64,000 bases of DNA from JAQVEM01 sp964601205 (GTDB lineage: Bacteria; Actinomycetota; Humimicrobiia; Humimicrobiales; Humimicrobiaceae), in the NCBI GenBank assembly GCA_964601205.1, contig CAZRML010000008.1, positions 23,906 to 87,905 on the forward strand, written 5' to 3'. Within the stretch, counting starts at the first letter, position 1. The number at the start of each line of letters is the position of its first letter. Below are positions 26,271 to 35,765 of the stretch, piece by piece. A program made the translations under genes and the position numbers. The notes beneath the pieces were generated by a model. It was not told the DNA's origin. It made no database searches and saw only the letters and a list, made by a program, of their open reading frames with translations.

Positions 26271-26549
26271 CTATTTATTCCTTCCCCTCCCAGGGTTATC
26301 CCTGTCTTTATTGTTCCCGTTTCCTTTACTTTCCTTTGAATTACCACCTTTTTCCGCTACCTTCTCAAAAAAATCTTTATTTTTCCTGCCGGGGACCCCG
26401 TCATCTGAATTATCTGTATCTTCATTATCACCGGTATTCCCATCCTCATTATTATTCTCATTATCATACGGATTACTATAATTCTTTTTGAATTTTTCTA
26501 TAAATACAACATATAATACTTTTACATATAAATAAAAATATTGAAACAA
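26271..26549 (-). CDS. Small low-complexity protein of unknown function
   Basis: A 92-residue open frame. The first 20 residues are aromatic and hydrophobic (YFYLYVKVLYVVF). The remainder is Asn/Asp/Gly/Glu-rich with an acidic centre (NEDGNTGDNEDTDNSDDG) and a basic Asn/Gly tail. It may be a secreted or surface peptide, or simply an unusual open frame. A terminator follows immediately, which is the best evidence that it is transcribed. No family was recognised. Confidence 0.4.
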   Translation of the reverse strand: MFQYFYLYVKVLYVVFIEKFKKNYSNPYDNENNNEDGNTGDNEDTDNSDDGVPGRKNKDFFEKVAEKGGNSKESKGNGNNKDRDNPGRGRNK

Positions 26550-26606
26550 AGAAACAGTAAAAATATTCTGTGAGTAGTATTAGTAGCTAATGATACCCTA
26601 TCAGCA

Positions 26607-26648
26607 TAGATGAAATGAGCGAAGATTATTCTTTGCTCATTTCATCTA
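26607..26648 (-). repeat. Near-perfect 19-bp hairpin downstream of the surface-protein gene
   Basis: TAGATGAAATGAGC (26607-26620) is perfectly complementary to GCTCATTTCATCTA (26635-26648). Five more inner pairs, one of them G-T, extend the stem to 19 bp with a TTAT loop. It starts 23 bases past the stop at 26672. No U-tract follows on either strand, so it is not a canonical terminator. It could be an mRNA-stabilising end or a small mobile-element remnant. Confidence 0.6.
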
Positions 26649-26671
26649 CAAACCTTATATCTATATTTCCA

Positions 26672-27937
26672 TCAATGATAGGCAACATGAAGAACGATAC
26701 TGTCAATCAAATAATCCCATCCATCCCACTGTTCGTCGGAATCGGTTGCCGCTGTGGTGTATCTGATTCTTATACGGAACCTTGATTTTCCATCATTTAT
26801 AGCTTTCTGGAGCTCTGTCCTGAGGTTTTCACTGGTACATGTAATTTCAGGACTATTAAATGATTGAATGGGCGCGTAGGGTACAATATTAAAATCTGCC
26901 ATTACCAGCGGGTCTGTTCCCCAATCTACAGAATCAATCCAGAGAGAGCCCATAAAAGTAGGGTCGCCCCATACCTGTTCAGGGCTCATGGACAGTGAAG
27001 CTTCGGTAATTGTAACTCCTGATAATCCACTAATATCAAAGCTCATATATCCCCTGCATACATCATCAGTAATTGAGTCACCGGCAAACATTCTATTATG
27101 AGGATAAAACATAGTGGCGGTGTACACTATATAACCCCCTTCATCTGAAGCCACGGGAACATTGGTTTCCGTTACAGGTTCCGGACAGCCCCAGCTTAAG
27201 TTTATTGACGCACTGGCAGTACCTTCTGAATTTGTGGCAGTACCCGTAAGAGTATAGGTCTCAGAAGGGTCAGAAAGATTAATCTGAGCTTTTTGAGTAC
27301 CCCATGCCCCATGGCTGTCATCCTTGCTCCAATTAACTGTCGGTTTGGGGACTCCCGTAACTGTAGCCTTTACCCTGTAATAGCATAAACCATCAGCAGG
27401 CGTCGGACCTTCATATATTTCCACTTCTATAGTAGGAGCTTCTCCTTCTACCTCATCTTCCTCTTCCTCCTCCTCTTCTTCAGCTTCTTCCCCGGCTTCT
27501 TCTTCGCCTTCGGCCTCCTCCCCGGTTCCTTCTTCGCCGGCTTCTTCTTCACCTTCGGCCATTTCTTTACCACATTCACCCTGGAGGATTATAGAAGCAG
27601 TAGCCGTGCCGGCTAAATTTGCAGCGGTAACTACCAGGGTATAGGAATCACCGGCCTCTACTCTGACCTCAGCTTTATCGGAGCCAAGCAGCTCAATATT
27701 ATCATCTCCACTGAACTCTACTTCAGGGTCGGGAGTACCGCTTACTATTGCCTCCACACGGTAGTAACACGTATCATCCGATTCTGAGTAATCGGGCCCG
27801 TCATATATCTGTAATTCAACAACAGGAGATTCGGTACTAATTCCACACCGGGCAGATACAGTTAACAGGGAAATAGCGGCAATAATTATCAGAACTATAA
27901 AAAGGCTTCTCTTTTTCATAGCACTCTCACTTTTCAT
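26672..27937 (-). CDS. Secreted surface protein with two Ig-like domains and an acidic linker
   Basis: A 421-residue protein with an N-terminal signal segment ending SARCG (not a good lipobox). Two related Ig-like domains follow: DDTCYYRVEAIVSGTPDPEV...TAANLAGTATASI and DGLCYYRVKATVTGVPKPTV...TATNSEGTASASI. They are joined by an almost purely Glu/Gly/Ala linker (about residues 122-165). The last 150 residues (RGYMSFDISGL, ASLSM...) resemble DNRLRE-type jelly-roll domains that hold surface proteins together. The function is unknown; cell-surface location is likely. Within the open frame an ATG at 27919 is also a possible start. Confidence 0.7.
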   Translation of the reverse strand: MKSESAMKKRSLFIVLIIIAAISLLTVSARCGISTESPVVELQIYDGPDYSESDDTCYYRVEAIVSGTPDPEVEFSGDDNIELLGSDKAEVRVEAGDSYTLVVTAANLAGTATASIILQGECGKEMAEGEEEAGEEGTGEEAEGEEEAGEEAEEEEEEEEDEVEGEAPTIEVEIYEGPTPADGLCYYRVKATVTGVPKPTVNWSKDDSHGAWGTQKAQINLSDPSETYTLTGTATNSEGTASASINLSWGCPEPVTETNVPVASDEGGYIVYTATMFYPHNRMFAGDSITDDVCRGYMSFDISGLSGVTITEASLSMSPEQVWGDPTFMGSLWIDSVDWGTDPLVMADFNIVPYAPIQSFNSPEITCTSENLRTELQKAINDGKSRFRIRIRYTTAATDSDEQWDGWDYLIDSIVLHVAYH

Positions 27938-28226
27938 ATTAATAAAAAAGTCTTTATATATTATAACCCATAAAAATAAAATAAAAAAAACCCTGTCCTA
28001 TAATTTATATAGTATAACAACCATTAATAATTTTAAAAATGTGATCAGAAAATGAAAATGGAATGGAATATTTCTATAATATAAATCTGATGGTCAACCG
28101 AACACTTAAAGCCAGTGCCTGCATAAGCCTCTATTTTGATTACCAAAAATCAGATTGAGGTATTATAATTTAATTATAAAGATATTTAAATCAATAGTAT
28201 AATTATGAATAAAAAATTTTTAATTT
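27938..28226. other. Divergent AT-rich promoter region
   Basis: This gap lies between the surface protein (minus) and the glycosidase (plus). It is AT-rich. TATAAT at 28198-28203 lies 23 bases before the glycosidase ATG and is a reasonable -10 element. No clear -35 element or operator was seen. Confidence 0.4.
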
Positions 28227-29444
28227 ATGGAATTAATTAATTTTCCCGATGATTTTATTTTCGGAACCGCAACATCATCATTTCAGACTGAAGGAGAAGG
28301 TCAGACAGAGTGGAAGGGTTTTACCGGAGCCGACGGGACAGAGCTAAATGTCGCAATAGACCACTATAACAAATTTATTGAAGATCTCGAATATATACTC
28401 TACCTTGGCAACGCTTATCGCTTTAGCATGGACTGGTCAAAATTACAGAAGAGCGAATATAACGCATTTAGCAGAGAAGCAGTAACTCATTATATGAAAA
28501 TATTCAAGACCCTGAAAAGAAATAATAAAAAAGTTATGCTGGTTTTAAACCATTTTTCAAATCCCCTCTGGTTTATCAGAAAGGGCGGCTGGACATCAGG
28601 GGAATCTGTTAAAATATATTTAGATTATACCAGAAAGGTACTCAGAACTTTTTCCGGCTATATTGATTATATAAATACCTTTAATGAACCTGCCGCATAC
28701 GCCAACATGACATATATTTTGAAAGAATTTCCACCCGGAAAATTCAATCCATTTTTAAGAAACAGGGTTTTAAACAATATGAGCAGGGCTCACAGTGCAG
28801 CTTACGATTATATAAAAAGCAATTATCCTCATATAAAAGTGGGTATATCCCAGGCTTCTATGTTTCTGCAGATACTGAAGAAAAATTCTTTATGGCAGAA
28901 TTTTCTTAAATGGTTTCTTGATTATTATATGTTTGAGTATATCCATCAGATGTTTGTTGGAGAAGGTAAGGTGGATTACATTGGCTTCAGCTATTACGGG
29001 AGAATCCTTATTTCAAAATACCCCATTATCGCTTATGAGGAAAGAGGCAGAGAGTTCCTCAGAAAACTTGGCCTGGAATATGATGATATGTGGGAAATAT
29101 ACCCTGCTGGAGTATACCATATAATAAAAGAATTTTATAAAAAGTACTCCAGGCCAATAATTATTACAGAAAATGGAACCTGCACCAGTGACGACAGGCT
29201 AAGAATTAAAAATATCTACAATCACCTGTATTATATTAAAAAAGCCATAAGCGAAGGAATAGAAGTTAAAGGTTATTTCCACTGGTCAACATTCGATAAT
29301 TACGAGCTATCCTTTGGCCCGTCCAGAAGATTCGGGCTGGTTTCTGTTGATTACCACTCCCCTGATTTACAAAGGGAAATAAAAGAATCAGGTGAATATT
29401 ATCATAAAATTTCAGAGTCAAAAAAATTGATTAAATATCAGTAG
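28227..29444 (+). CDS. Glycoside hydrolase family 1 (beta-glucosidase-like)
   Basis: A 405-residue GH1 enzyme. It begins FPDDFIFGTATSSFQTEG, has the acid/base Glu in YINTFNEPAAYA and the nucleophile Glu in PIIITENGTC, with the aglycone-site Trp in GYFHWSTFDNYE. It is shorter than the usual 440-480 residues, mainly in the loops. No signal peptide or sugar transporter gene is adjacent, so an intracellular or lipid-linked glycoside is possible. The next gene is a GT2 glycosyltransferase. No clear ribosome-binding site precedes the ATG. Confidence 0.9.
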   Translation: MELINFPDDFIFGTATSSFQTEGEGQTEWKGFTGADGTELNVAIDHYNKFIEDLEYILYLGNAYRFSMDWSKLQKSEYNAFSREAVTHYMKIFKTLKRNNKKVMLVLNHFSNPLWFIRKGGWTSGESVKIYLDYTRKVLRTFSGYIDYINTFNEPAAYANMTYILKEFPPGKFNPFLRNRVLNNMSRAHSAAYDYIKSNYPHIKVGISQASMFLQILKKNSLWQNFLKWFLDYYMFEYIHQMFVGEGKVDYIGFSYYGRILISKYPIIAYEERGREFLRKLGLEYDDMWEIYPAGVYHIIKEFYKKYSRPIIITENGTCTSDDRLRIKNIYNHLYYIKKAISEGIEVKGYFHWSTFDNYELSFGPSRRFGLVSVDYHSPDLQREIKESGEYYHKISESKKLIKYQ

Positions 29445-29679
29445 CTTAAAAAGGTTAATAACTATAAATAACCATAATGGTATACCGGATAGTATACCGG
29501 AAATCTTCTTTTCACGTAACGCAGGTAAACAAATATAATCAATCTCATAATATTATATCAGTGATGCAATACTGAGTTGTATATTTTAATTAATGCTTGT
29601 ATTTTCTTTATTCATACCTTAAGATTGTATTTTAGTTTTATTTAATCTTTTTATTTATTAATTCAAGGAAGTGATTTTA

Positions 29680-30879
29680 TTGTTATATCACTACACCATT
29701 ACCATAATTCTTGCCCTGCTTTTAATAAACTTTATTATTAACAATATTTTATTTAAAAATATTTCAAACTATAAACTTCCTGAAAATCTAATTAAATCAC
29801 CCCCGCTGGTATCAATCCTTATTCCTGCAAGAAATGAGGAATTTAATATAAAAAGATGTATTAAATCCCTTCTAAAACAGGATTACCCTAACATTGAAAT
29901 ACTGGTACTGGACGATAATTCAAGTGACAATACCGCGCTAATTGTTAAAAAAATCGGGGAACAAGATAACAGAGTAAAACTATTTACCGGTAAGCCATTA
30001 GAAGAGGGGTGGCTTGGTAAGAGTTATGCCTGCTGGCAGTTATCAAAATATGCGAGAGGAAAATATCTGGTTTTTACCGATGCAGACACATTACATTTTA
30101 AAAATTCCATCTCAAGTTTAATTGGATGCCTTGTCAGAAACAGGCTGGATGCTTTATCGGCAATTCCACGGCAGATAATGGTATCACTTCATGAAAGAAT
30201 GGTGTATATCTGGGTTCATTTTGCAATCTTAATCTTTCTGCCCATGGTGCTGGTAAAGAAGTCAAAAAACCCTCTCTTCGGTACCGCTAATGGCCAGTGC
30301 CTATTATTTAAGAAGGAAGTTTACAAAGCAATTGGCGGCCATAAATCAATAAGGACCAAGATTCTGGAAGATATACACATTTCAAAACAGGTAAAAAGAT
30401 GCGGCTATAAATTTATGGTATTTGATGGCAGCAAAAATATAAATTGTAGAATGTACAGGAATTTTGACCAGATTATTTCAGGATTCTCAAAATTTATATT
30501 TGCCGCTTTTGATTATCACATTCTTACGCTGGCAGTAGCAATCTCAATAATTTCTGCTCTTTTCTTATTTCCATTTATTTTATTGCCCCCGGGGCTTTTA
30601 ATCTTTAAATGGCCCCCGGCAGTAATAGAACTTATCATAATACAGATTTTTATAATACTTATTATGCGGGCTATAATGGCCATAAGGCTAAAAGGCAGGG
30701 TCATTGATGCATTTCTTCATCCTCTTTCAATGACATATATGATATTTATCTGTACCAATTCTGTTCTTCAAACTAAATGTGGAGAAGGCGTATCGTGGAA
30801 AGATAGAAGATATGATGTTAGTAAAAGAGATTATTTAAATTTAATTGACCATGACAAAGGCCAGAAAACAATTCGCTAA
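29680..30879 (+). CDS. GT2 glycosyltransferase, CrtQ/HpnB-like (second paralogue)
   Basis: About 400 residues, with the same layout as the GT2 gene at 16788-17981: one N-terminal helix, SILIPARNEEFNIKRCI, EILVLDDNSSDNTALIV, FTDADTLHF, ILEDIHISKQVKRCGY, then C-terminal helices. The paralogues share most motifs nearly word for word. TTG 29680 follows AAGGAAGTG at a proper distance; GTG 29671 lies within that site and is less likely. It follows the GH1 gene by 235 bases. Confidence 0.85.
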   Translation: MLYHYTITIILALLLINFIINNILFKNISNYKLPENLIKSPPLVSILIPARNEEFNIKRCIKSLLKQDYPNIEILVLDDNSSDNTALIVKKIGEQDNRVKLFTGKPLEEGWLGKSYACWQLSKYARGKYLVFTDADTLHFKNSISSLIGCLVRNRLDALSAIPRQIMVSLHERMVYIWVHFAILIFLPMVLVKKSKNPLFGTANGQCLLFKKEVYKAIGGHKSIRTKILEDIHISKQVKRCGYKFMVFDGSKNINCRMYRNFDQIISGFSKFIFAAFDYHILTLAVAISIISALFLFPFILLPPGLLIFKWPPAVIELIIIQIFIILIMRAIMAIRLKGRVIDAFLHPLSMTYMIFICTNSVLQTKCGEGVSWKDRRYDVSKRDYLNLIDHDKGQKTIR

Positions 30880-31002
30880 ATTTTGTCTGTGTCTCTAACT
30901 TTAAATTCTTTACAGCCCCGGTGCAAAACCCTTTATACCCATCCATCAAAAGTTACACATGACAATACAGCTTAAAGCAGAATCCATATAAAAAATAAGT
31001 GC

Positions 31003-32082
31003 TTAGCTACCGCTAATATGCTGTGCTACCATATCTCCGACCTCGCTGGTAGTATAACCCATCTTACCGGCACTTAAACTTCTTATTTTTTTACAGGTTT
31101 GAGAAACTGCCTGTTCAATTGACCTGGAGGCTTCCTTCTCTCCCAGATAGTCAAGCATCATCCTGCCTGCTTCTATCGCTGCCAGGGGATTAATTACATT
31201 TTTCCCTGTATATTTTGGAGCTGAACCTCCTATGGGTTCGAACATAGACGTTCCCTCAGGATTAATATTACCACCTGCTGCAATTCCCATACCACCCTGA
31301 ATCATTGCACCCAGGTCAGTAATTATATCTCCGAACATATTGGGAACAACCATAACATCATACCACTCCGGATTTTTTACTGTCCACATACAGGCAGCAT
31401 CTATATGATTATAATCAATTTTAATATTAGTAAAATCTTCAGCCATTTTAATAAATGCTCTGTACCAGAGGTCTCCTGCATAGATCAGCACATTGGTTTT
31501 ATTTACCAGGGTAAGCTTTCCGGGTTTTCCTTCTGCTTTTCTTGCTTTTGCCAGGTTGAAGGCATATTTTAAACAACGGTCAACCATCTGCCTGTCATAT
31601 ACCATAACCTGGGTTGCCACTTCATAAGGAGTATCTTTCCTCGTTATGCCGCCATGCCCCGTGTAAAGCCCTCCTGTATTTTCCCTCACTACCACAAAAT
31701 CTATATCTTCCGGCTTCTTATCCTTTAGTGGACAATCAACACCCGGATAAAGCTTTACCGGCCTTAAATTTATATACTGGTCGAGGGCAAACCTTAATTT
31801 TAACAGGATACCAACTTCTAAAACTCCGGGTGGAACATCCGGGTGGCCAATGGCCCCGAGATATATTACCTTAAACTTCTTTAGCTCATCAATGGCAGAG
31901 ACAGGAACTGTCTCTCCTGTTTTTAAATACCTCTCTCCCCCAAAGTCAAACTCCGTAAATTCAAATTTAATATTATGCTTTTCTCCTGCAGCCTCAAGGA
32001 CCTTTCTGCCTTCTCTTATGACTTCGGGACCTGTCCCGTCTCCGGGTATTACCGCAATACTGTAATGTTTTGATTTACTCAT
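31003..32082 (-). CDS. leuB: Isopropylmalate/isocitrate dehydrogenase family enzyme (LeuB-like)
   Basis: A 359-residue beta-decarboxylating dehydrogenase. IAVIPGDGTGPEVI at the start, DFVVVRENTGGLYTG (substrate Arg and Glu), KTNVL, PNMFGDIITDLGAMIQGGMG (metal Asp residues) and EPIGGSAPKYTGKNVINPLAAI are all conserved. The RENTGGLYTG form is closest to 3-isopropylmalate dehydrogenase, but malate- or tartrate-type relatives share it. No leuA, leuC or leuD is adjacent. Confidence 0.85.
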   Translation of the reverse strand: MSKSKHYSIAVIPGDGTGPEVIREGRKVLEAAGEKHNIKFEFTEFDFGGERYLKTGETVPVSAIDELKKFKVIYLGAIGHPDVPPGVLEVGILLKLRFALDQYINLRPVKLYPGVDCPLKDKKPEDIDFVVVRENTGGLYTGHGGITRKDTPYEVATQVMVYDRQMVDRCLKYAFNLAKARKAEGKPGKLTLVNKTNVLIYAGDLWYRAFIKMAEDFTNIKIDYNHIDAACMWTVKNPEWYDVMVVPNMFGDIITDLGAMIQGGMGIAAGGNINPEGTSMFEPIGGSAPKYTGKNVINPLAAIEAGRMMLDYLGEKEASRSIEQAVSQTCKKIRSLSAGKMGYTTSEVGDMVAQHISGS

Positions 32083-32264
32083 ATTGTTAACCTATCTATT
32101 CCTTAAATAATTACTGCTCTATTATATATAAATAACCATATATTACACTATATAATTTTAAAATTATAAGCGCTATTTAAAAAATAATTTTTTATAATAC
32201 TGATATTTATAAAAAGTTTATAAGAAATTATAAGAAATATTTACTTAATAGCCTGATTCTTTAA

Positions 32265-32678
32265 TTATTGTAGAAGCTCTACAAGGTAAGGAATAAAAAT
32301 GATTAGTCCGATAGCCACCGCAAATATTGAGGCAATTAAAACTGCACCGGCGGCAATATCTTTTACGCGCTCTGCAATTTTTCTGTATTCTATGGTAACC
32401 ATATCTATTATTAGCTCAAAAGCTGTATTTATAACTTCCAGGCAGAGGACCATACAAATTATGAGCAGGATAAATAACCACTCGGTAGATGAAATATGAA
32501 ATAAAAAACCCGCAGTTATAGAAACAGCTGCTATTATCAGCTGAATTCTAAAACTTCTTTCACTCCTCAAGACTCTGATTATGCCCCTGACTGCATACTT
32601 AAATGAGAAACTCAGGGTTCTCCTGTGATAAATAATTTCTTTTTTGAAAGAGTTTTTATTTCTTCTTTTATCCTCCAC
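32265..32678 (-). CDS. dgkA: Diacylglycerol/undecaprenol kinase, DgkA family
   Basis: A 137-residue protein with three transmembrane helices. It starts FSFKYAVRGIIRVLRSERSFRIQ, then EVINTAFELIIDMV (usually E.xNTAIE..VD) and VKDIAAGAVLIAS. These are DgkA signature regions. Gram-positive members phosphorylate undecaprenol for wall lipid recycling. The GTG start has AGGTGAT upstream. It lies 18 bases after a membrane-protein gene on the same strand. Confidence 0.9.
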   Translation of the reverse strand: MEDKRRNKNSFKKEIIYHRRTLSFSFKYAVRGIIRVLRSERSFRIQLIIAAVSITAGFLFHISSTEWLFILLIICMVLCLEVINTAFELIIDMVTIEYRKIAERVKDIAAGAVLIASIFAVAIGLIIFIPYLVELLQ

Positions 32679-32696
32679 GCCTCATATCACCTCAGA

Positions 32697-33611
32697 TTAA
32701 CTGGAAACTTTTTTATTGAAATATAAAGTATATGTTGAGAACAATGCAAGTACCAGAAATACATAAAAAGGAAACCATATTCCATTAAAAAAGCTTAAAG
32801 CATTTATAAAATACTGGCCCACAAAAATTGCAGTCATTACAATTACGGATATTATAAGGGTAATTAAACCTGCCCTTGCTATATCCTGATACTGCTTTTC
32901 ATCATACCACTCACTTATTCCTTCTTTCAACTTTATTATTAACCAGTACATGACTATTGCTAAATATGGTATTACAGCTATCAAACTTATGATAATAATC
33001 CCGGCATCTACTGCCCATGATGGTAATTCATATACTGTTAGATATAATAAAGAGAAAGTTATAATAAGGATGAGACCGGAAATTCCACTTAATATTCCTA
33101 TATATTGTGCATTTATAAATATTGAATCATCCTTTAAAACTATTTTTTCTTTTTCAATAAATATATTTTTTTTGGTCACCACAAATAGAATAATCATAAG
33201 AACATAAAAAATAAAATGAAGTACCTGACTAAAAAAAAGTATAATGAACTCATCCGGTAGCCCAAAAATATATTCCTTTGAAATATCACTTACCAGTGCA
33301 AAGTCTCCGAATAACATCAGAAGAGAAATTATCCCGGAAAAAAATAAAAAAGCACGCAGAAAATTATCTCTCTTGAAAAAATTTAACTGTAAGATTAAAG
33401 CAAATATAACCGCCAGGTGGGAAATACCAGAAATAATATACACCAGTGCAACAGGAACAGAAAACATATTTAAAAAGGCTTCAACATCCTGCAAATTAAT
33501 AATTCTTTCTCTCAGCACCAGAAAAAAAATATTTGTGGATATTAGCCCCGCCGTTGAAATCAAACATAAAATCAGGGCAGTATTATTACTCATTCCTAAC
33601 AATTTCTTCAT
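32697..33611 (-). CDS. Multi-span membrane protein of unknown function
   Basis: About 304 residues with eight or nine transmembrane helices spread over the whole length and no soluble domain. I do not recognise the family. The ATG at 33611 has AAAGGA directly upstream; the frame runs on to a TTG at 33632 that overlaps this site. An XRE regulator remnant ends 29 bases upstream. Small XRE regulators are commonly paired with membrane proteins, so this may be the sensing or target partner. Confidence 0.65.
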   Translation of the reverse strand: MKKLLGMSNNTALILCLISTAGLISTNIFFLVLRERIINLQDVEAFLNMFSVPVALVYIISGISHLAVIFALILQLNFFKRDNFLRAFLFFSGIISLLMLFGDFALVSDISKEYIFGLPDEFIILFFSQVLHFIFYVLMIILFVVTKKNIFIEKEKIVLKDDSIFINAQYIGILSGISGLILIITFSLLYLTVYELPSWAVDAGIIIISLIAVIPYLAIVMYWLIIKLKEGISEWYDEKQYQDIARAGLITLIISVIVMTAIFVGQYFINALSFFNGIWFPFYVFLVLALFSTYTLYFNKKVSS

Positions 33612-33640
33612 TCCTTTACTCTCCTCTGTCAATCTTTAGT

Positions 33641-33784
33641 TTAGTCCTTATCAATATAAAAAATTTCATCTACAGGTTTTTTAAAGAATTCAGCTATCTT
33701 TAACGCGAGCAAAACAGAAGGGTTAAATTTGCCCTTTTCTATGGAATGAATAGTAAGCCTGGTCACACCAACAGCATTTGCCTT
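33641..33784 (-). pseudogene. XRE-family HTH regulator, N-terminally truncated
   Basis: The minus strand encodes AVGVTRLTIHSIEKGKFNPS and then ALKIAEFFKKPVDEIF before a TAA. This is the C-terminal two thirds of a roughly 66-residue HTH regulator: the recognition helix region and the fifth helix. The frame opens right after a stop (TAA) and has no start codon. The expected first 20 residues (helix 1 and 2) are absent from the AT-rich DNA upstream. It is most simply a gene broken by deletion, next to its former membrane partner. Confidence 0.7.
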
Positions 33785-34014
33785 TTATATTATTATATAA
33801 ACCCCTGTAAAAACATAACCTGTATAAAAAAGTTTTGTAACCTAATTTAAAAAATTTCGTTATAGTAATTAAGGCAAAAAGATATTATTAAAAAGTAGTT
33901 TTAAAAATATTTTTAAAAATTCGTACTACTTTACAATAATATTTTTATATTTTAGAATGACAGCAATACATAAAAAAAGTTGACAAACTAAAAAAAGAAA
34001 AGAGAAGATTGATA
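33785..34014. other. AT-rich intergenic region with an 8-bp inverted repeat
   Basis: The stretch upstream of the radical SAM gene is almost wholly A and T. AAAGTAGT (33892-33899) is complementary to ACTACTTT (33925-33932), with an A/T-rich spacer that can itself pair. This may be a weak hairpin or operator. No gene was found. Confidence 0.35.
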
Positions 34015-35487
34015 ATGAAAATTTTACTTGTATATCCTGATTACGAGGATACTTTCTGGAGCTTTAACAGAATAATAAAAATCCTGGGTAAGAAAGCTGC
34101 CTATCCACCGCTTGGCCTCCTGACTATCGGGACAATGCTGCCCGGAGAATGGGATAGGAAATTAATTGATATGAACACTGAAATATTAAAAGATGAGCAT
34201 ATAAAATGGGCTGATTATATTTTCATAAGTGCAATGATCATACAAAAAGACTCCTCAAGAAGAGTTATAGATAAAATAAAAAAATTCAATAAGCCCATAG
34301 TCGTAGGAGGTCCCCTATTTACCACCGGCTGGGAAGAATTTACTGACGCCGACCATATCTTTCTGGGTGAAGCAGAAGAAACCTTTCCGGAATTCGTTGA
34401 AGATTTAAAAAAGGGTACACCTAAAAAGATGTACTCCAACAGGGAATTCCCTGATATTAAAAATACTATCGTCCCCGACTGGAGCCTTGTCAATGTAAAC
34501 AATTATAATTCCCTGTGTGTGCAACTTTCAAGAGGCTGCCCATTTAATTGTGAATTCTGCGATGTGGGACTTTTGAATGGAAGAGTGCCGCGGTTAAAAA
34601 GTAAGGAACAATTAATAAAAGAACTTGAAGCATTGTATAAACGTGGCTGGAGAGCCGGAGTTTTTTTTGTAGATGATAACTTTATAGGGAAAAAAGGTTT
34701 GCTGAAAAGAGTATATTTGCCGGCAATTATAGAGTGGCAGAAAAGTAAAAAGTATCCCTTTAGCTTTAATACTCAGGCATCAATTAATCTTGCAGACGAT
34801 GAAGAAGCTATGAAGTTAATGGTGGAAGCTGGCTTTACAGCTGTTTTTGTTGGGATCGAAACACCTGACTCCGATAGCCTTGAAGAATGCGGTAAGATTC
34901 AGAATAAAAACAGGGATTTAATAGAATCCGTAAGGACCATCCAGAATAAAGGCATGGAAGTCCAGGCAGGCTTCATCGTTGGTTTTGATAGCGATAAAAC
35001 TTCAATCTTCCAGCGTCAGATAGAGTTTATCCAGCAAAGTGGAATTGTTACCGCTATGGTCAGTATTCTTAACGCATTGCCAAAGACCAGGCTGTACCAG
35101 AGATTAGAAAAAGCTAAAAGGTTGGTAAGCAGCGGAACAGGTAATAACACAAAAATTTCGAGTTTAAACTTCATCCCAAAAATGGATAGAAACGTACTCA
35201 TAGATGGTTTTAAGAAGATTTCAGCTACAATCTATTCTCCAAAGGCTTATTATGAGAGAATTAAAACTTTTTTAAGGGAGTACAAACCAATAAAGAGAAA
35301 AATTCCCAGGCTCAGAACGTACCATATAAGAGCATTTATTGCTTCAATATGGTTAAATGGTATAAAACAAAGAGGCAGAAGATACTTCTGGAATTTATTT
35401 TTCTGGAGTCTCTTTAGACGTCCATCTCTTTTCCCTTATGCTATCGGCTTCTCTTTAGTTGGTGTTCACTTCAGGTCGGTATCATAA
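34015..35487 (+). CDS. B12-binding-domain radical SAM protein (DUF4070 type)
   Basis: A 490-residue enzyme. The N-terminal 140 residues are a Rossmann-type cobalamin-binding fold (KILLVYPDYEDTFW, VVGGPLFT). The radical SAM cluster motif is SRGCPFNCEFCDV (CxxxCxxC), with GFTAVFVGIETPD and AGFIVGFDSD in the barrel. The last 110 residues are basic and match the DUF4070 tail. Relatives include hopanoid C-methylases, but no hopanoid genes are visible, so the reaction is unknown. ATG 34015 was chosen over the TTG two codons upstream. Confidence 0.85.
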   Translation: MKILLVYPDYEDTFWSFNRIIKILGKKAAYPPLGLLTIGTMLPGEWDRKLIDMNTEILKDEHIKWADYIFISAMIIQKDSSRRVIDKIKKFNKPIVVGGPLFTTGWEEFTDADHIFLGEAEETFPEFVEDLKKGTPKKMYSNREFPDIKNTIVPDWSLVNVNNYNSLCVQLSRGCPFNCEFCDVGLLNGRVPRLKSKEQLIKELEALYKRGWRAGVFFVDDNFIGKKGLLKRVYLPAIIEWQKSKKYPFSFNTQASINLADDEEAMKLMVEAGFTAVFVGIETPDSDSLEECGKIQNKNRDLIESVRTIQNKGMEVQAGFIVGFDSDKTSIFQRQIEFIQQSGIVTAMVSILNALPKTRLYQRLEKAKRLVSSGTGNNTKISSLNFIPKMDRNVLIDGFKKISATIYSPKAYYERIKTFLREYKPIKRKIPRLRTYHIRAFIASIWLNGIKQRGRRYFWNLFFWSLFRRPSLFPYAIGFSLVGVHFRSVS

Positions 35488-35765
35488 GATTTTTACCTTA
35501 GAAGTTAAGGAAATACTATTTTTAAAAGCCTGAAAACAAGTTCTCTGCAGGTTTTTAAAAGGTTGAAACTCTATCAGAAAATTTTTTAAAAAATAAAATA
35601 AATAATTATAATCCCGGTACCAATGTGTTATAATTTTTACTATAAATTGTAATCTCATACTACAAATGCAATATTTCTGTTACTTTCAGGTCCCGTAACA
35701 ATAGCAATACAAACTGGTAACCTTTATTTTTTTTAGTAAAATTTAAATTAAATATAAAGGTTAAT

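Noticed and set aside
34015..35487. Hopanoid biosynthesis assignment for the radical SAM and GT2 genes
   Set aside because: No squalene-hopene cyclase, hpnH or related genes are in the window; family resemblance alone is too weak.
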